A stretch of 64,000 nucleotides of DNA from Massilia sp. MS-15 (GCF_020176695.1 NZ_JAIWIA010000013.1:1-64000); one strand, 5' to 3'. Shown: positions 24,330 through 35,130, numbered from the stretch's first letter. A program made the numbers and translations. Notes: generated from the sequence alone by a model not told the origin.

Positions 24330-27329
24330 TCAGAACTTGTAGCGCAGGTTCAGGAAGTACTGGCGGCCGCTGACATCCAGCTTCTGCTGCTCCTGTTCGC
24401 TGTAGCGATACTGGGCGCGCTTGGCGTTGGTCAGGTTGGTCGCGCTGAAGGCCAGCTCGATGTTCTGCGTGATGTAGTAGTTCAGGTTGAACGCGAGCGT
24501 GGTCACGCCATCGGCATAGGTCGGCGCCGTCGGCATCAGGACGCCGTTGATGGTCGACAGGCCCTGGCTGTTGGCGGTCGGCGAAGGCGCGGTGCTGCTG
24601 TTGACGTAGTCGCCGCGGTAGTTCGCCACCAGGCGCGTCGACAGCTTGTCGTCCTCGTAGTACAGGCCCAGGTTGCCGGCCCATTCGGACGCCCCCACCA
24701 TCGGACGGCCGTCGTCGACCTTGGTCTTGGCGCGGCTGACGTTCGAGGTGAAGCCGAAATTGGTCTTGCCGAACGGCTGTTCGTACGACAGCTCGATGCC
24801 GCTGATCTTCGCGCCCTGCTGCGAGGCGGTGTTGATGGCGAAGGTCTTGACCTGGTTGTCGCGCGGGTCGGTCAGTTCGACCGTCGATCCGGCGGTGGCG
24901 CCAGTCTTCGGATAACCTTTCAGGCGCGAATGGAACACGCTCACCGTCACCGCCGAACGCGGGGCGAAGTACCAGCCCCACGACAGGTCGAGGTTATCCG
25001 CGGTCATCGGCTCCAGGTCAGGGTTCGGGCCGGTCACGCGGCAGCCATTGGCGTCGCAGGTCGGCGTGCCGAAGCCGCTGCCAAGGATGTTGTAGTTCTG
25101 GCGACCGATGGTGCGGCTGGCGCCGAAGCGGCCGATCATGTCCTTGGTGATTTCGTAGCGCAGGTTCACGCTCGGCAGCCAGTTGTCGAAGTCGCGGTCG
25201 GTCGGAGTCTTGTAGTACATCGTGCCCGACGACGGGTTGAACGGCACGCCGTCGTAGTAGGCAACGGCGTCGCCCGCGGTGGTGATGGTGCCCGGGAAGG
25301 CGGCGCAGGTCACGGCAGGCTTGCCCGGCTCGACCCGCAGGCACGCGGTGCGCGGCGCCACCGGCGTCACGATGTTGGCCTTGACATTGGTGCGCACGAA
25401 GCGCAGGCCGACGTTGCCGGACCAGCGTTCGCCTTCCAGGTTGGCCATCAGGTAGCCGGCGCTCTGGCGCTCGCGCATGTCGATCTCGGAACTGACGCGG
25501 CGCTCCCATTCCGGACTGGTGACCTTGGTATTGGCCGCGATGTAGGCCTTGGTCGCTTCGCGGGTATAGGTGAAGCCGCTGTTGTCCCAGAAGCCGCCGC
25601 CCAGGCCGTCGCCGAAGTCGCCCGGATACGGCGCCCAGCCGGTGGTCGGGGTGATCGCACTCGGGGTCAGGGCGCCCGTGGTGCCGTCGATCAGGCCGGC
25701 GCGGAAGGCCGGGCCCCGGCGGCCGCTGGTGCGCTTGTGCTCCGCGATGCGCACGCCGCTCTCCAGCGACTGCAGCACGCCACGCCCGAGCTTGTACTCG
25801 GCGTCGAACTGGGCGCTCCACTCCTTGTCTTCGGTGCGGATGCCGGAGGCGGCGCGGTCCACGATGCGGTAGCCGCTGCCGTCCGCATTCAGGCCCGGCT
25901 GGTTGCTGCCGGCGCCCTGGTACTTGACGTAAGGCGCATCGTGCAGGCCGCCCAGCGCGTACGAGATGCCGGTGCCGTAGCGGGCCAGGGTCAGACCCTG
26001 GTCGAGATCGGTCCTGCCGACGCCGCGGCTGGCCGACAGCAGGGTTTTCACGGTGAGGTCGTCGTTGACACGGTATTTCGCATCCAGGTCGAGGAAGGAA
26101 CTGGTGGCGTTGGCGCCGTCGCGGAAGAAGCCTTCCGAGTTGCCGACGTATTGCGGCGGGGTCCCGTCCGGGAACACGATGTCGGCGGCCTTCAGCACCT
26201 TCAGCTGGTGGCCATAGACGGTGGTCTCGTTGACGATCACCGGGTTGCGAATCTGGGCGTAGACGCGCTGGCCGTCGACACCCGCGGTATTGATCGCGGC
26301 GGCACCGGTGTTGCCAAGCGGGTGGTTCTTACCCAGCAGCATGGAGTAGATCGCGCTCGAGGTCAGGCGGCCGTGGTTGTCCGCGTCCAGCGAGGAATGG
26401 AAGCCGGTGAGATTGACGTCAAGCTGGTTGTTCGGCTTGTACTGCAGCGCGATCATGCCGCCCTTGCGGTCGCGCACCGATTCCACGAACTCCGAGCTCA
26501 TCGAACCCGGCAGGCGCACGCCATTCAGGTCCGAGGCCTTGTAGCCGGTACCGGCCAGGGAGGCATCGGTAATGCCGAGCATGGTCGTGGTATTGATCAC
26601 GTCCCAGCCGCTGCTGGTGCCGTAGGCGAAGCGCGACACCGAGTCGCGCCGCACGAAGCGCTTTTCCGAGAACAGCGAGGCGATCACGCCGAAGGTATTG
26701 GCTTCGTTCTTCCACGTGACCGAACCATTCATGTCCGGCGCGTACTTGTCGGCCAGTTCGACATAGCTGCCGCCGACGCTGATCACGCCCGACACGCGTT
26801 CCTTCTGCGACAGCGGCTTGCGGGTGGTGACGTTGATGGTGCCGGCCAGGCCGCCGTCGACGATGTTGGCCTGCGAGGTCTTGTACACGATGGCCTGGTT
26901 CAGCACATGCGACGGCATCAAGGAAAGGCTGGTCGAGCGCGAGCTCGAGCCCTGGTCGGCCACGTACCAGTCGGCGCTGGAGACCGCATGTCCATTGAAG
27001 ATGATCAGCGACATGTCCGGGTTGGTGCCGCGCATCGAGACCTTCTCGGCCTCGTCGTAGTCGGTGCGCACGGCCACGCCGGCAAGGCGCTGCAGCGAAT
27101 CGGCCAGGTTCTTGTCCGGCATCTTGCCGACGTCCTCGGCCGTGATGACCTCGACGTTGGCGGTCGCGTCACGCTTGACGGCCAGCGACTTGGCCATCGA
27201 GGCCCGGATGCCGGTCACCTCGACGGTCTGCATCGGGACGGGCTGGGCGTCCTGGGCAATGGCTGGCACGGTGGCCAGGCTCCAGACCGCCAACGATACC
27301 GCCGCGGCGAGCGGCTTTTGTTTGAACAT
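24330..27329 (-). CDS. TonB-dependent outer-membrane receptor (Xanthomonas/Caulobacter type)
   Basis: 999 residues from the ATG at 27329, which follows AGGAGA; a longer reading to 27401 would bury the signal peptide. The signal peptide ends at AIA-QDAQ near residue 25. A short TonB-box-like MQTVEVTGIR precedes the plug domain, with RDATANVEVITAEDVGKMPDKN and LADSLQRLAGVAV, typical of the large receptor class common in Xanthomonas, Caulobacter and Massilia. The rest is the 22-strand barrel, ending in an aromatic LNLRYKF. Relatives import oligosaccharides or other complex nutrients, but no substrate-processing enzymes are adjacent, so the ligand is unknown. It is monocistronic, with its own terminator. 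Confidence 0.93.
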   Translation of the reverse strand: MFKQKPLAAAVSLAVWSLATVPAIAQDAQPVPMQTVEVTGIRASMAKSLAVKRDATANVEVITAEDVGKMPDKNLADSLQRLAGVAVRTDYDEAEKVSMRGTNPDMSLIIFNGHAVSSADWYVADQGSSSRSTSLSLMPSHVLNQAIVYKTSQANIVDGGLAGTINVTTRKPLSQKERVSGVISVGGSYVELADKYAPDMNGSVTWKNEANTFGVIASLFSEKRFVRRDSVSRFAYGTSSGWDVINTTTMLGITDASLAGTGYKASDLNGVRLPGSMSSEFVESVRDRKGGMIALQYKPNNQLDVNLTGFHSSLDADNHGRLTSSAIYSMLLGKNHPLGNTGAAAINTAGVDGQRVYAQIRNPVIVNETTVYGHQLKVLKAADIVFPDGTPPQYVGNSEGFFRDGANATSSFLDLDAKYRVNDDLTVKTLLSASRGVGRTDLDQGLTLARYGTGISYALGGLHDAPYVKYQGAGSNQPGLNADGSGYRIVDRAASGIRTEDKEWSAQFDAEYKLGRGVLQSLESGVRIAEHKRTSGRRGPAFRAGLIDGTTGALTPSAITPTTGWAPYPGDFGDGLGGGFWDNSGFTYTREATKAYIAANTKVTSPEWERRVSSEIDMRERQSAGYLMANLEGERWSGNVGLRFVRTNVKANIVTPVAPRTACLRVEPGKPAVTCAAFPGTITTAGDAVAYYDGVPFNPSSGTMYYKTPTDRDFDNWLPSVNLRYEITKDMIGRFGASRTIGRQNYNILGSGFGTPTCDANGCRVTGPNPDLEPMTADNLDLSWGWYFAPRSAVTVSVFHSRLKGYPKTGATAGSTVELTDPRDNQVKTFAINTASQQGAKISGIELSYEQPFGKTNFGFTSNVSRAKTKVDDGRPMVGASEWAGNLGLYYEDDKLSTRLVANYRGDYVNSSTAPSPTANSQGLSTINGVLMPTAPTYADGVTTLAFNLNYYITQNIELAFSATNLTNAKRAQYRYSEQEQQKLDVSGRQYFLNLRYKF

Positions 27330-27586
27330 GGGTTTCTCCTGGTTTGTCGCTGCGATGTGAATCAATTGGAATAGGAATGAGCGGGACGCGGACGCCGCCA
27401 TGCCGGGAGTATTGATGAAGTCAACATTGCTGAATAATCACTTGTTTTCGAGCCTATATAACTTCGAGGAATGCATGTTCCGCCCTGCCGGGATAGTTAT
27501 GGTGAATCAACGAAATTTCATTGGTCCGGCTCGTCCGGCGATGCTAGGGTCGAGGCGTTGACCACGCCAGCGAGCCATTGCCTGCC

Positions 27587-28558
27587 ATGCCCTATTCCCT
27601 GCCATTCACCCTGCGCTTCAGCGGCCTGCTGCTCGCTGGCGCCTGCCTCGTTGGCTGTGCCAGTACCGTCCCCGGCACGCCTGCCGCCGCACTTCCCGAG
27701 ACACCGCTCGCTGCCGTGCTGCAGAAGCAGATCTATCAGATGAGCCCGCAGGAAGCAGGCCGCTATATCGCCCACATGCATGCTAGCGAGCCCGACCTGC
27801 GCAAGCGTATCGCGGCCATTGGCCGCAAGAACCTGGGCCAGCCTTATTCGCTGCACCTGCTGGGCGAGTTTCCCTACGAGATACACGACATGCTACCGCT
27901 GTTCAGCTTGAAGGAAAGCGACTGTGTTGTATTCGTGGAACATACTTATGCGATGGCCTTGTCGCAGTCGTGGGAGGAATTCTTCTGGATGCTGCAGCGC
28001 ATCCGCTACCGAGACGGCGTGATCGGCGTCGCCACCCGTAACCACTACACGGAGATGGACTGGAACGTGGCCAACCGCTGGTTGGTAACCGATGTCAGCG
28101 CCGAACTGGCCGGCCCCGGTGGGCCGTCGTATGCGATGACAGTGGACCGCGCACGCTTCCTGCGGACGCGCCACAACACGGTGCGCGAGCTCCCGGTCGA
28201 GAGCAGCCGCCAGCCCTACGTCGCGAAGGAAGGCGTGGCGGCGGTCGCCGGTCGCCTGCAGGAAGGCGATTTCGTCAACGTCATCTCGACCCGCAACGGC
28301 GAATACTGGGCCTCGCACGTGGGCCTGGTGGTGCTTGGCCCGGATGGCGAACGGCGCCTGCTCCACTCGCAGGCGCCCCTGGTACGCGAGGAAAGCTTCG
28401 ACGCCTTCATCGCGCGCGCCGCCGAACGGGAAGCGCGCAATGCGCGCGACGGCAAGCCTGGTCAGGTCCTGGCCGGATTCAAGTTCCTGCGACTCAATGA
28501 ACAAATCGTGGTGCCGCCCATGGCGCCGCAGCCACGGCCGGGACGTCCAGCCTACTGA
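27587..28558 (+). CDS. DUF1460 lipoprotein, NlpC/P60-like amidase fold
   Basis: 323 residues from the ATG at 27587. A lipoprotein signal ends in LVGC (residues about 20-23). The mature region matches DUF1460, an N-acetylmuramoyl-L-alanine amidase-like family with a papain-like fold: LLGEFPYEIHDMLPLFSLKESDC with the candidate catalytic Cys, then VFVEHTYAMALS, the NRWLVTDVS region, and YWASHVGLVV with the His. It would act on wall peptides in the periplasm. It is divergent from the TonB-dependent receptor, with about 260 bases between that probably hold both promoters. A role in wall-fragment recycling is a guess from the family. Confidence 0.87.
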   Translation: MPYSLPFTLRFSGLLLAGACLVGCASTVPGTPAAALPETPLAAVLQKQIYQMSPQEAGRYIAHMHASEPDLRKRIAAIGRKNLGQPYSLHLLGEFPYEIHDMLPLFSLKESDCVVFVEHTYAMALSQSWEEFFWMLQRIRYRDGVIGVATRNHYTEMDWNVANRWLVTDVSAELAGPGGPSYAMTVDRARFLRTRHNTVRELPVESSRQPYVAKEGVAAVAGRLQEGDFVNVISTRNGEYWASHVGLVVLGPDGERRLLHSQAPLVREESFDAFIARAAEREARNARDGKPGQVLAGFKFLRLNEQIVVPPMAPQPRPGRPAY

Positions 28559-28940
28559 TCCCCACTGCCGGCATCGGCCGGCAGCCATGTTCCCAGGCGT
28601 GACACAGCGTACGCCGGGCACCTCCTCCTCCCCCGCGCTGGCCGGCACTCGCCGGTCACCATTCTCGTTTTTCGCCAATCAATTATTGGTAGAAAAAGAT
28701 TTTCAAATCAATTTCTTCTCAGTATCCCCATACTCCATTTTTCGCTTTTCAAAATGATTCAATTCCGGCCGTTGAGTCAGGTCAAGCGCATCTGGAAGTG
28801 CGCGCCAGATAATAAATTCAATAAATCCCATCGATTCCAAATGCATTTTCTTTTGCATTAATCCGTTTATGCATTTAACGGGCGCCTTTCCATTACTAAG
28901 TAATTTCACTTCATTTCAATTCCAGACAGCAGCGGATGCC
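28559..28940. promoter_or_regulatory. AT-rich upstream region of exopolysaccharide operon
   Basis: 382 bases with clearly lower GC than the surroundings, especially 28660-28930. It must carry the promoter of the exopolysaccharide operon. It contains several ATGCATT-type repeats near 28835-28880. I found no ops/JUMPstart element, no convincing -35/-10 pair, and no gene; a minus-strand frame at 28703-28909 has no family or usual codon choice. The composition suggests a regulatory or transferred segment. Confidence 0.45.
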
Positions 28941-30905
28941 ATGCCAAACTTCCGACCCGGCCGTTCCGGCCAGCTGTGCGCACGAATGGTCTCGATGAGC
29001 CGCATCAGCAAGATCACCTTGATGGTTGTCTGCGATTTGCTGGCATTGCCTGCCTGCTTCCTGATCGCGATGATCCTGCGGGGCGGCGACCTGCAGCTGG
29101 CAAGGAGTTTCGGGCCCGCCTCCTATGCATTGGTCACGGTCGTCACGATCGCCGCATTTTCGGTATCCGACCTATATCGGGCGGTGATCCGTTTTATCGA
29201 CCAGCGCCTGCTGAGTTTTACCGGCGCGGCGCTCGCATTCGCCATATTGTGCGTGTATATCGTATTAATGGTAATGAACGAACCGCGCTTTCCCCGCAGC
29301 GCACTGGCCATTTACTGGTTTGTCGTGTTTTCCTATGTCGTCATTTCCCGCATCGGTCTGCGTAACCTGCTGCGGGCACAGGCGGGACGACGCACCGCCA
29401 GCTCCGACGCCGTTGCGGTCTATGGTGCCGGAGACGCCGGCGCCCGCCTGGTGCAGGCGATGCGCCACAGCGATGAATACCGCCCGGTATGCTTCTTCGA
29501 CGACAAGCGCGCCCTGAATGAACGCACCATCGCAGGCCTGCGCGTATTCGACACCATGCGCCTGGCCGACGTGGTCAAGTCCCAGGGCATTCGCAGCATC
29601 GTCATCGCCCTGCCTACCGCCCCGCCGGAGCGACTGCGCGACATCATGCAGCGCCTTGGCCAGGCCGGCGTCGCGGTCAAGATCCTGAGCCGCCTGGTCG
29701 ACCTGCACGACGACCGTCCGCCGGGCCGCGGTTCGATCCGCGAACTCAGGTTCGAAGACCTGCTCGGGCGCCCACCCGTGCCGCCCAGGCTCGACCTGTT
29801 CGCACGCTGCGTGCGCGGCAAGAATGTGCTCGTGACCGGTGCCGGCGGCTCGATCGGCAGTGAGCTTTGCCGCCAGATCGTTACCCTGAGTCCCCAGCAG
29901 CTGCATCTGCTCGACCACTCGGAGTACGCCCTCTACACCGTGCGCCAGGAACTGTGCGCGCGCTTTCCAGGCCTGGCAATCCACGCCCACCTCGGGTCGG
30001 TGTGCAACGGCGACCTGGTTGAACGCATCCTTCGCGAAGGAACGATCAAGACGGTTTACCACGCGGCCGCCTACAAGCACGTGCCACTGGTGGAAACGAA
30101 TATCGTCGAGGGATTACGCAACAACGTGCTGGGAGCCCAGGTCGTCGCCAGCGCCGCCGCCCGCCACCAGGTCGAAACCTGTGTACTGATTTCGAGCGAC
30201 AAGGCGGTGCGGCCGACCAATATCATGGGCGCCAGCAAGCGCATCGCCGAGCTGATCTTCCAGGCGGCATCCGTGCGTCATGGCGCCCAGACCACCTTCT
30301 GCATGGTCCGCTTTGGCAATGTCCTCGGCTCTTCCGGATCGGTGATTCCGCTGTTCCAGCGCCAGATCGCCCGTGGCGGTCCATTGACGATCACGCATCC
30401 GGAAGTGTCGCGCTACTTCATGCTGATCGCTGAAGCGGCCCAGCTCGTTATACAGGCGGGTGCCATGGCCAAGGGCGGTGACGTGTTCGTCCTCGACATG
30501 GGGGAGCCGGTCAGGATCGTCGATCTTGCCCGCACCATGATCGCCATGTCGGGCTTAACGGAACGCACGCCCCAGAACCCCCGGGGCGACATCGAGATCC
30601 AGTTCGTCGGCTTGTTCCCTGGCGAGAAATTGCATGAGGAACTGCTCACCGAGGGCACCGTGTTTCCGAGCGAGCATCCACGCATCATGCGGATGAAGGA
30701 AAGCGCATTGCGTCCCAGCGTGCTGGAGACCTGCATCACCTGCCTGATGATGGCCTGCGAAACCCACGAGCGCGGAACGATCGAATCGATGGTCAAGGCC
30801 ATCGTCGCCGAGTACGTACCGACTTCGCCGATCGCGCCGCCGGATATCGTGGTGGAGGCCCCGGCGCCCAGTCTGATCAAGAAGTTCGTGCCCTTCCGTA
30901 TCTAG
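28941..30905 (+). CDS. Membrane nucleotide-sugar 4,6-dehydratase (WbpM/PglF/CapD family)
   Basis: 654 residues; the ATG at 28941 is chosen, but starts at 28869 and 28986 are in frame and no site has a strong SD. Four membrane helices (about 25-150) are followed by a CoA-binding-like domain with [13 protein letters not shown] and the catalytic SDR domain. Its Rossmann motif is [13 protein letters not shown]. The active site reads [17 protein letters not shown], with Met in place of the SDR Tyr, as is normal for FlaA1/WbpM enzymes. It makes UDP-4-keto-6-deoxy-GlcNAc, the first step to QuiNAc, FucNAc or bacillosamine. It opens the exopolysaccharide operon, and an aminotransferase suited to the product lies at 41608. 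Confidence 0.92.
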   Translation: MPNFRPGRSGQLCARMVSMSRISKITLMVVCDLLALPACFLIAMILRGGDLQLARSFGPASYALVTVVTIAAFSVSDLYRAVIRFIDQRLLSFTGAALAFAILCVYIVLMVMNEPRFPRSALAIYWFVVFSYVVISRIGLRNLLRAQAGRRTASSDAVAVYGAGDAGARLVQAMRHSDEYRPVCFFDDKRALNERTIAGLRVFDTMRLADVVKSQGIRSIVIALPTAPPERLRDIMQRLGQAGVAVKILSRLVDLHDDRPPGRGSIRELRFEDLLGRPPVPPRLDLFARCVRGKNVLVTGAGGSIGSELCRQIVTLSPQQLHLLDHSEYALYTVRQELCARFPGLAIHAHLGSVCNGDLVERILREGTIKTVYHAAAYKHVPLVETNIVEGLRNNVLGAQVVASAAARHQVETCVLISSDKAVRPTNIMGASKRIAELIFQAASVRHGAQTTFCMVRFGNVLGSSGSVIPLFQRQIARGGPLTITHPEVSRYFMLIAEAAQLVIQAGAMAKGGDVFVLDMGEPVRIVDLARTMIAMSGLTERTPQNPRGDIEIQFVGLFPGEKLHEELLTEGTVFPSEHPRIMRMKESALRPSVLETCITCLMMACETHERGTIESMVKAIVAEYVPTSPIAPPDIVVEAPAPSLIKKFVPFRI

Positions 30906-30942
30906 GCCCTATCCCCATAGTTACTCACCGACGAGGAAACAC

Positions 30943-32271
30943 ATGCGCGACGCAAACACCTCCCCTCATCTGGTCCGGCTGCTGGCGAACTTGCAGGACC
31001 GACGTGCCATCATCGGCATTGTCGGCCTCGGCTACGTGGGCCTGCCACTGACCCTCTGCTATGCGACGCAGGGTTTCAAGGTGCTTGGCATCGAGATCGA
31101 TACCGACAAGGTCGAGTGCCTGAATCGGGGGGAAAGTTATATCCGTCATATCGAGCCCAAGGCGATTTGCGCAGCGCGCGAACAAGGCTTCGAAGCCACC
31201 GCCGATTTCACCCGCGCGGGCGAGGCGGATGCCCTGATCATCTGCGTCCCGACCCCGCTGAACGCATTCCGCGAGCCCGACCTGTCCTATGTGCTCGGTA
31301 CCGTGAATGCCTTGCTGCCCTACGTGCGGGAGGGCCAGGTCGTGTCGCTGGAAAGCACGACCTACCCCGGCACCACCGAGGAAGAGCTGCGCCCACGGCT
31401 CGAGTCGCGCGGTTTCACCATTGGTAGCGACCTGTTCCTCGTGTTCTCTCCCGAGCGCGAAGATCCGGGAAATCCCCGGTTCCGCACAGGCGACATTCCC
31501 AAGGTCTGTGGCGGCTGCACGCCATCCTGCCTGGAAGCTGGCGTGGCGCTGTACCAGGCAGCCGTGGAGCGGGTCGTGCCGGTGAGCTCGACCCGCGCCG
31601 CCGAGCTCACCAAACTGCTCGAGAACATCCATCGGGCCGTGAACATCGGCCTGGTCAACGAGATGAAGATCATTGCCGACCGCATGGACCTCGACATCCA
31701 CGAGGTCATCCGCGCGGCCGCTACCAAGCCTTTCGGTTTCACGCCCTACTATCCGGGCCCGGGCCTGGGCGGACATTGCATCCCGATCGACCCTTTCTAC
31801 CTCACCTGGAAAGCGCGAGAGTACGGCGTGCATACACGCTTCATCGAACTGGCCGGCGAGATCAACAGCGACATGCCCAACTGGGTGGTCGGCAAGGTAG
31901 CCGACGCCCTGAACGAGCGCGGCCGCTCGATCATGGGCAGCCGGGTCCTGGTGCTCGGCATCGCCTACAAGCAGGACGTCGAGGACATGCGCGAGTCGCC
32001 CTCGGTGGTCATGATGGAGATCCTGCGCCGCAAGGGTGCCAGTGTCGACTATTCCGACCCGCACGTACCCCGCTTCCCGCGCATGCGCGAACACCGCTTC
32101 GAGCTCAGCAGTGTGCCCTTGGACCCGAACACGATCGCCTCCTACGACCTGCTGCTGCTGGCCACCGCGCACAGCGCCTTCGACTACGAACTCATCCGCC
32201 AGTACGCGAATCTGATCGTCGACACGCGCGGCGTCTATGCCGAACGCCTGCCGAACGTGGTCAAGGCTTGA
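30943..32271 (+). CDS. wbpA: UDP-GlcNAc 6-dehydrogenase (WbpA type)
   Basis: 442 residues with a GAGGAAA site before ATG 30943. The UDP-glucose/GlcNAc dehydrogenase fold is complete: NAD-binding [11 protein letters not shown] near the N-terminus, a CVPTPL segment, the catalytic-Cys motif [13 protein letters not shown] in the middle, and a C-terminal domain with [20 protein letters not shown]. It converts UDP-GlcNAc to UDP-GlcNAc uronic acid (UDP-GlcNAcA). The following wbpB, wbpD and wbpE genes use that product, so the WbpA function is preferred over the related ManNAc or glucose dehydrogenases. Confidence 0.9.
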   Translation: MRDANTSPHLVRLLANLQDRRAIIGIVGLGYVGLPLTLCYATQGFKVLGIEIDTDKVECLNRGESYIRHIEPKAICAAREQGFEATADFTRAGEADALIICVPTPLNAFREPDLSYVLGTVNALLPYVREGQVVSLESTTYPGTTEEELRPRLESRGFTIGSDLFLVFSPEREDPGNPRFRTGDIPKVCGGCTPSCLEAGVALYQAAVERVVPVSSTRAAELTKLLENIHRAVNIGLVNEMKIIADRMDLDIHEVIRAAATKPFGFTPYYPGPGLGGHCIPIDPFYLTWKAREYGVHTRFIELAGEINSDMPNWVVGKVADALNERGRSIMGSRVLVLGIAYKQDVEDMRESPSVVMMEILRRKGASVDYSDPHVPRFPRMREHRFELSSVPLDPNTIASYDLLLLATAHSAFDYELIRQYANLIVDTRGVYAERLPNVVKA

Positions 32272-32316
32272 GCCCGGTTGCTACGCATGAACGCCCCAAC
32301 CCTCCCGGAGAACATG

Positions 32317-33378
32317 ATGCGCTCCTATCCCGCTGCCATCGTCGACCGCAAGATCCGATTCGCCCTCGTCGGCTGCGGCCGCATCGCCAGCAACCACATG
32401 AACGCCATTCGCACACACGGCGCCCGCAGCGAACTGGTCGGCGTGTGCGACGTCGACCCGCGCGCGCTGGAAGTAGCCGCTGCGGAAACCGGTGCGCGCG
32501 CCTGGCGGCGCCTGGACCGCATGCTGTCCGAATGCGAAGCCGATGCCTTCGTGCTCTGTACCCCGTCAGGACTGCACCCACAGCAGGCCATCCAGGTGGC
32601 GGGCGCCGGGCGTCACGTCGTTACGGAAAAACCGATGGCCACGCGCTGGGAGGACGGCAAGGCGATGGTCGCTGCGGCAGACGCCGCCGGCGTACATCTG
32701 TTCGTGGTCAAGCAGAACCGCCGCAACGCAACCTTGCAACTACTCAAGCGTGCGGTCGAGAAAAAGCGCTTCGGACGCATCTACATGGTGAACCTGAATG
32801 TGTTCTGGACCCGTCCCGACGCCTATTACAACAGCGCCCGCTGGCGCGGCACCTGGGAATTCGATGGCGGCGCCTTCATGAATCAGGCCAGCCACTACGT
32901 CGACCTGATCGACTGGATCGTCGGACCGGTGGAGAGCCTGCAAGCCTATACCGCCACACTGGCACGCGACATCGAGGTCGAGGATACCGGTGTAATCAGC
33001 CTGCGCTGGCGCAACGGCGCACTCGGGTCGATGAACGTCACGATGCTGACCTACCCGCACAACATGGAGGGTTCGATCACCATCCTTGGCGAACATGGCA
33101 CTGTGCGCATCGGCGGCGTCGCCGTCAACGAGGTACAGCAATGGGAATTCGCCACGCCGGATCCGGACGACGAGCGTGTCCGGGAAGCGAGTTACCAGAC
33201 CAGCTCAGTATACGGCTTCGGCCACCCGCTCTACTACGACAATGTGATCAAGGTCTTGCGCGGCGAAGCCGAACCCGAGACCGATGGGCGCGAGGGCTTG
33301 AAGTCGCTCGAGGTGCTGGTCGCCGCCTACCGCTCGGCGCGCGACGGCAAGCGCGTCGCCCTGCCGCTGGAGTACTGA
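32317..33378 (+). CDS. wbpB: Gfo/Idh/MocA oxidoreductase, WbpB type (3-oxidation of UDP-GlcNAcA)
   Basis: 353 residues from ATG 32317, six bases after GGAG; a second ATG at 32314 and others upstream (32287) are alternatives. The Rossmann motif [13 protein letters not shown] is followed by CDVDPRALE, the [11 protein letters not shown] catalytic Lys region and a Gfo C-terminal beta-sheet with [22 protein letters not shown]. WbpB oxidises the 3-OH of UDP-GlcNAcA using NAD+, which feeds the transaminase WbpE. Gene order WbpA-B-D-E supports this. It is separated from wbpA by 45 bases. Confidence 0.9.
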   Translation: MRSYPAAIVDRKIRFALVGCGRIASNHMNAIRTHGARSELVGVCDVDPRALEVAAAETGARAWRRLDRMLSECEADAFVLCTPSGLHPQQAIQVAGAGRHVVTEKPMATRWEDGKAMVAAADAAGVHLFVVKQNRRNATLQLLKRAVEKKRFGRIYMVNLNVFWTRPDAYYNSARWRGTWEFDGGAFMNQASHYVDLIDWIVGPVESLQAYTATLARDIEVEDTGVISLRWRNGALGSMNVTMLTYPHNMEGSITILGEHGTVRIGGVAVNEVQQWEFATPDPDDERVREASYQTSSVYGFGHPLYYDNVIKVLRGEAEPETDGREGLKSLEVLVAAYRSARDGKRVALPLEY

Positions 33379-33380
33379 AC

Positions 33381-33977
33381 ATGGCCATTGTCATCCACTC
33401 CAGCGCCATTATCGACCACGGCGCAGCACTCGGCGACGGTACCCGGGTCTGGCATTTCGCTCACGTGTGCGCCGGCGCCCGCATCGGCAAGGACTGCTCG
33501 CTGGGCCAGAACGTCTATGTCGGCAACGATGTGTTACTGGGCAACCAGGTCAAGGTCCAGAACAACGTCTCGATCTATGACGCCGTCACCATCGAGGACC
33601 AGGTCTTCTGCGGCCCCAGCATGGTATTTACCAACGTCTACAATCCGCGCGCCGCGGTGATGCGCAAGCACGAGTACCGGCGCACCCTGGTGCGGCGCGG
33701 TGCCACCATCGGCGCCAACGCGACCATCGTGTGTGGCGTGACGGTGGGTGAATATGCCTTTGTCGCTGCCGGCGCCGTTGTCAACCGGGATGTTCCTGCC
33801 TTTGCCCTGGTAGCCGGGGTACCGGCACGCCAGATCGGATGGATGAGCCGCTTCGGCGACAGGCTCGACCTTCCCTGGCCTGTTACTGACCCCGGTGCGC
33901 AAGCGCGCTGTCCGCACACCGGTGACCTGTACGTGCTGCACGAGGGCAGCTGCCATCTCGAACGTGCTGCCCCCTGA
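33381..33977 (+). CDS. wbpD: UDP-GlcNAc3NA 3-N-acetyltransferase (WbpD type)
   Basis: 198 residues, a left-handed beta-helix (hexapeptide-repeat) acyltransferase. The N-terminal repeats [20 protein letters not shown] and [20 protein letters not shown] are followed by the loop with [23 protein letters not shown] and the C-terminal coil [14 protein letters not shown], as in WbpD/WlbB. It acetylates the 3-amino group with acetyl-CoA to give UDP-2,3-diacetamido-2,3-dideoxy-glucuronate. It starts two bases after wbpB. A short extra C-terminal tail (about 25 residues with two Cys) follows the last coil. Confidence 0.92.
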   Translation: MAIVIHSSAIIDHGAALGDGTRVWHFAHVCAGARIGKDCSLGQNVYVGNDVLLGNQVKVQNNVSIYDAVTIEDQVFCGPSMVFTNVYNPRAAVMRKHEYRRTLVRRGATIGANATIVCGVTVGEYAFVAAGAVVNRDVPAFALVAGVPARQIGWMSRFGDRLDLPWPVTDPGAQARCPHTGDLYVLHEGSCHLERAAP

Positions 33978-33993
33978 CCTGACGAGAAAGCTC

Positions 33994-35121
33994 ATGGAAT
34001 TCATCGACCTCAAGTCTCAATACCTTGCCTCCCGAGAGCTGATCAATGCACGCATCCAGGCCGTGCTCGACCACGGGCAGTACATCATGGGCCCCGAAGT
34101 AGCCGAACTCGAAGGGCGGCTTGCCGCGTTTACCGGCGCGCGCCACTGCATCACGGTGTCTTCCGGTACCGAAGCCCTGTTGATCGCCCTCTTGGCACTC
34201 GGTATCAAACCCGGCGACGAAGTCATCACGACGCCATTCTCGTTCATCGCCACCGCCGAAGCGATCGTGCTGGCCGGAGCCACCCCCGTGTTTGTGGACG
34301 TCGACGCCGCCACCTGCAACCTCGACCACCGCCTGATCGCAGCCAGTATCACGCCACGCACCCGGGCCATCATCCCGGTATCGCTGTACGGTCAGCCGGC
34401 GGACATGGATGAAATCAATGTCATCGCCGGACGTGCCGGCCTGGCCGTGATCGAGGATGCGGCGCAGAGCTTCGGTGCCACGTATCGCGGCAGCAGGAGC
34501 TGCAACCTGTCGCGCATCGGCTGTACCAGCTTCTTTCCCAGCAAGCCGCTTGGCTGCTATGGCGATGGCGGCGCCCTGTTCACCAGCGACGACGGGCTCG
34601 CCGCAGCCATGCGCGAGATCCGCGTGCATGGCCAGTCGCGCCGCTACGTGCACACCCGGATCGGGGTGGGCGGACGCATGGACACCCTGCAATGTGCGGT
34701 GGTACTGGCCAAGCTGGAGCGCTTCGAGTGGGAAATCGAACAGCGTCAGCGTGCCGCAGCCTGCTACGACGCCCTGTTCAGCGCCTCGCTTGGCGAGCGC
34801 TTTGACCCGGTCGCCTGCCTGCCGGATCGCACCAGCGTCTATGCCCAGTACACGCTGCGGGTAGCGCAGCGCCAACGTGTACAGGATGCCCTGCACGCGG
34901 CCGGCATTCCGACCGCGGTCCACTACCCGGTGCCGATCGACCGCCAGCCCGCCTATGCGCATTGGGCCAGCACCGGGGGTTGCCCGGTGGCCGCCAGCCT
35001 CGCCCAGGAAGTACTCAGCCTACCAATGGGTCCCTATCTCGACCGTCCTGCGGCGAATCGCGTGGCAATGGCCCTGGCGGAAGCGCTGGCGCCTTCGCTG
35101 GACGGAGCGAGGGCGGCCTGA
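33994..35121 (+). CDS. wbpE: DegT/DnrJ-family aminotransferase (WbpE type)
   Basis: 375 residues from ATG 33994 with GAGAAAG upstream. It is a fold-type I PLP enzyme: SSGTEALLIALLALGI, the VFVDVDAATCNLD and EDAAQSFGATYRG segments, and the PLP Lys184 in TSFFPSKPLGCYGDGG. WbpE adds the 3-amino group to the product of WbpB, using glutamate. Context with wbpA, wbpB and wbpD makes UDP-GlcNAc3NA the likely product. No WbpI-type 2-epimerase is found downstream, so the expected end product is the gluco form, not the manno form. Confidence 0.9.
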   Translation: MEFIDLKSQYLASRELINARIQAVLDHGQYIMGPEVAELEGRLAAFTGARHCITVSSGTEALLIALLALGIKPGDEVITTPFSFIATAEAIVLAGATPVFVDVDAATCNLDHRLIAASITPRTRAIIPVSLYGQPADMDEINVIAGRAGLAVIEDAAQSFGATYRGSRSCNLSRIGCTSFFPSKPLGCYGDGGALFTSDDGLAAAMREIRVHGQSRRYVHTRIGVGGRMDTLQCAVVLAKLERFEWEIEQRQRAAACYDALFSASLGERFDPVACLPDRTSVYAQYTLRVAQRQRVQDALHAAGIPTAVHYPVPIDRQPAYAHWASTGGCPVAASLAQEVLSLPMGPYLDRPAANRVAMALAEALAPSLDGARAA

Positions 35122-35130
35122 ACCGACATC

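Noticed and set aside
24261-27374. Open frame of about 1037 codons on the plus strand opposite the TonB-dependent receptor.
   Set aside because: Antisense shadow with Arg/Ala/Val-rich, domain-free sequence; the receptor on the minus strand has signal peptide, ribosome site and terminator.
28703-28909. 68-codon frame on the minus strand in the AT-rich region.
   Set aside because: No ribosome site, no family, and it lies in the probable promoter of the exopolysaccharide operon.
28559-28940. Search for an ops/JUMPstart element before the exopolysaccharide genes.
   Set aside because: No GGCGGTAG core or longer conserved element was found.
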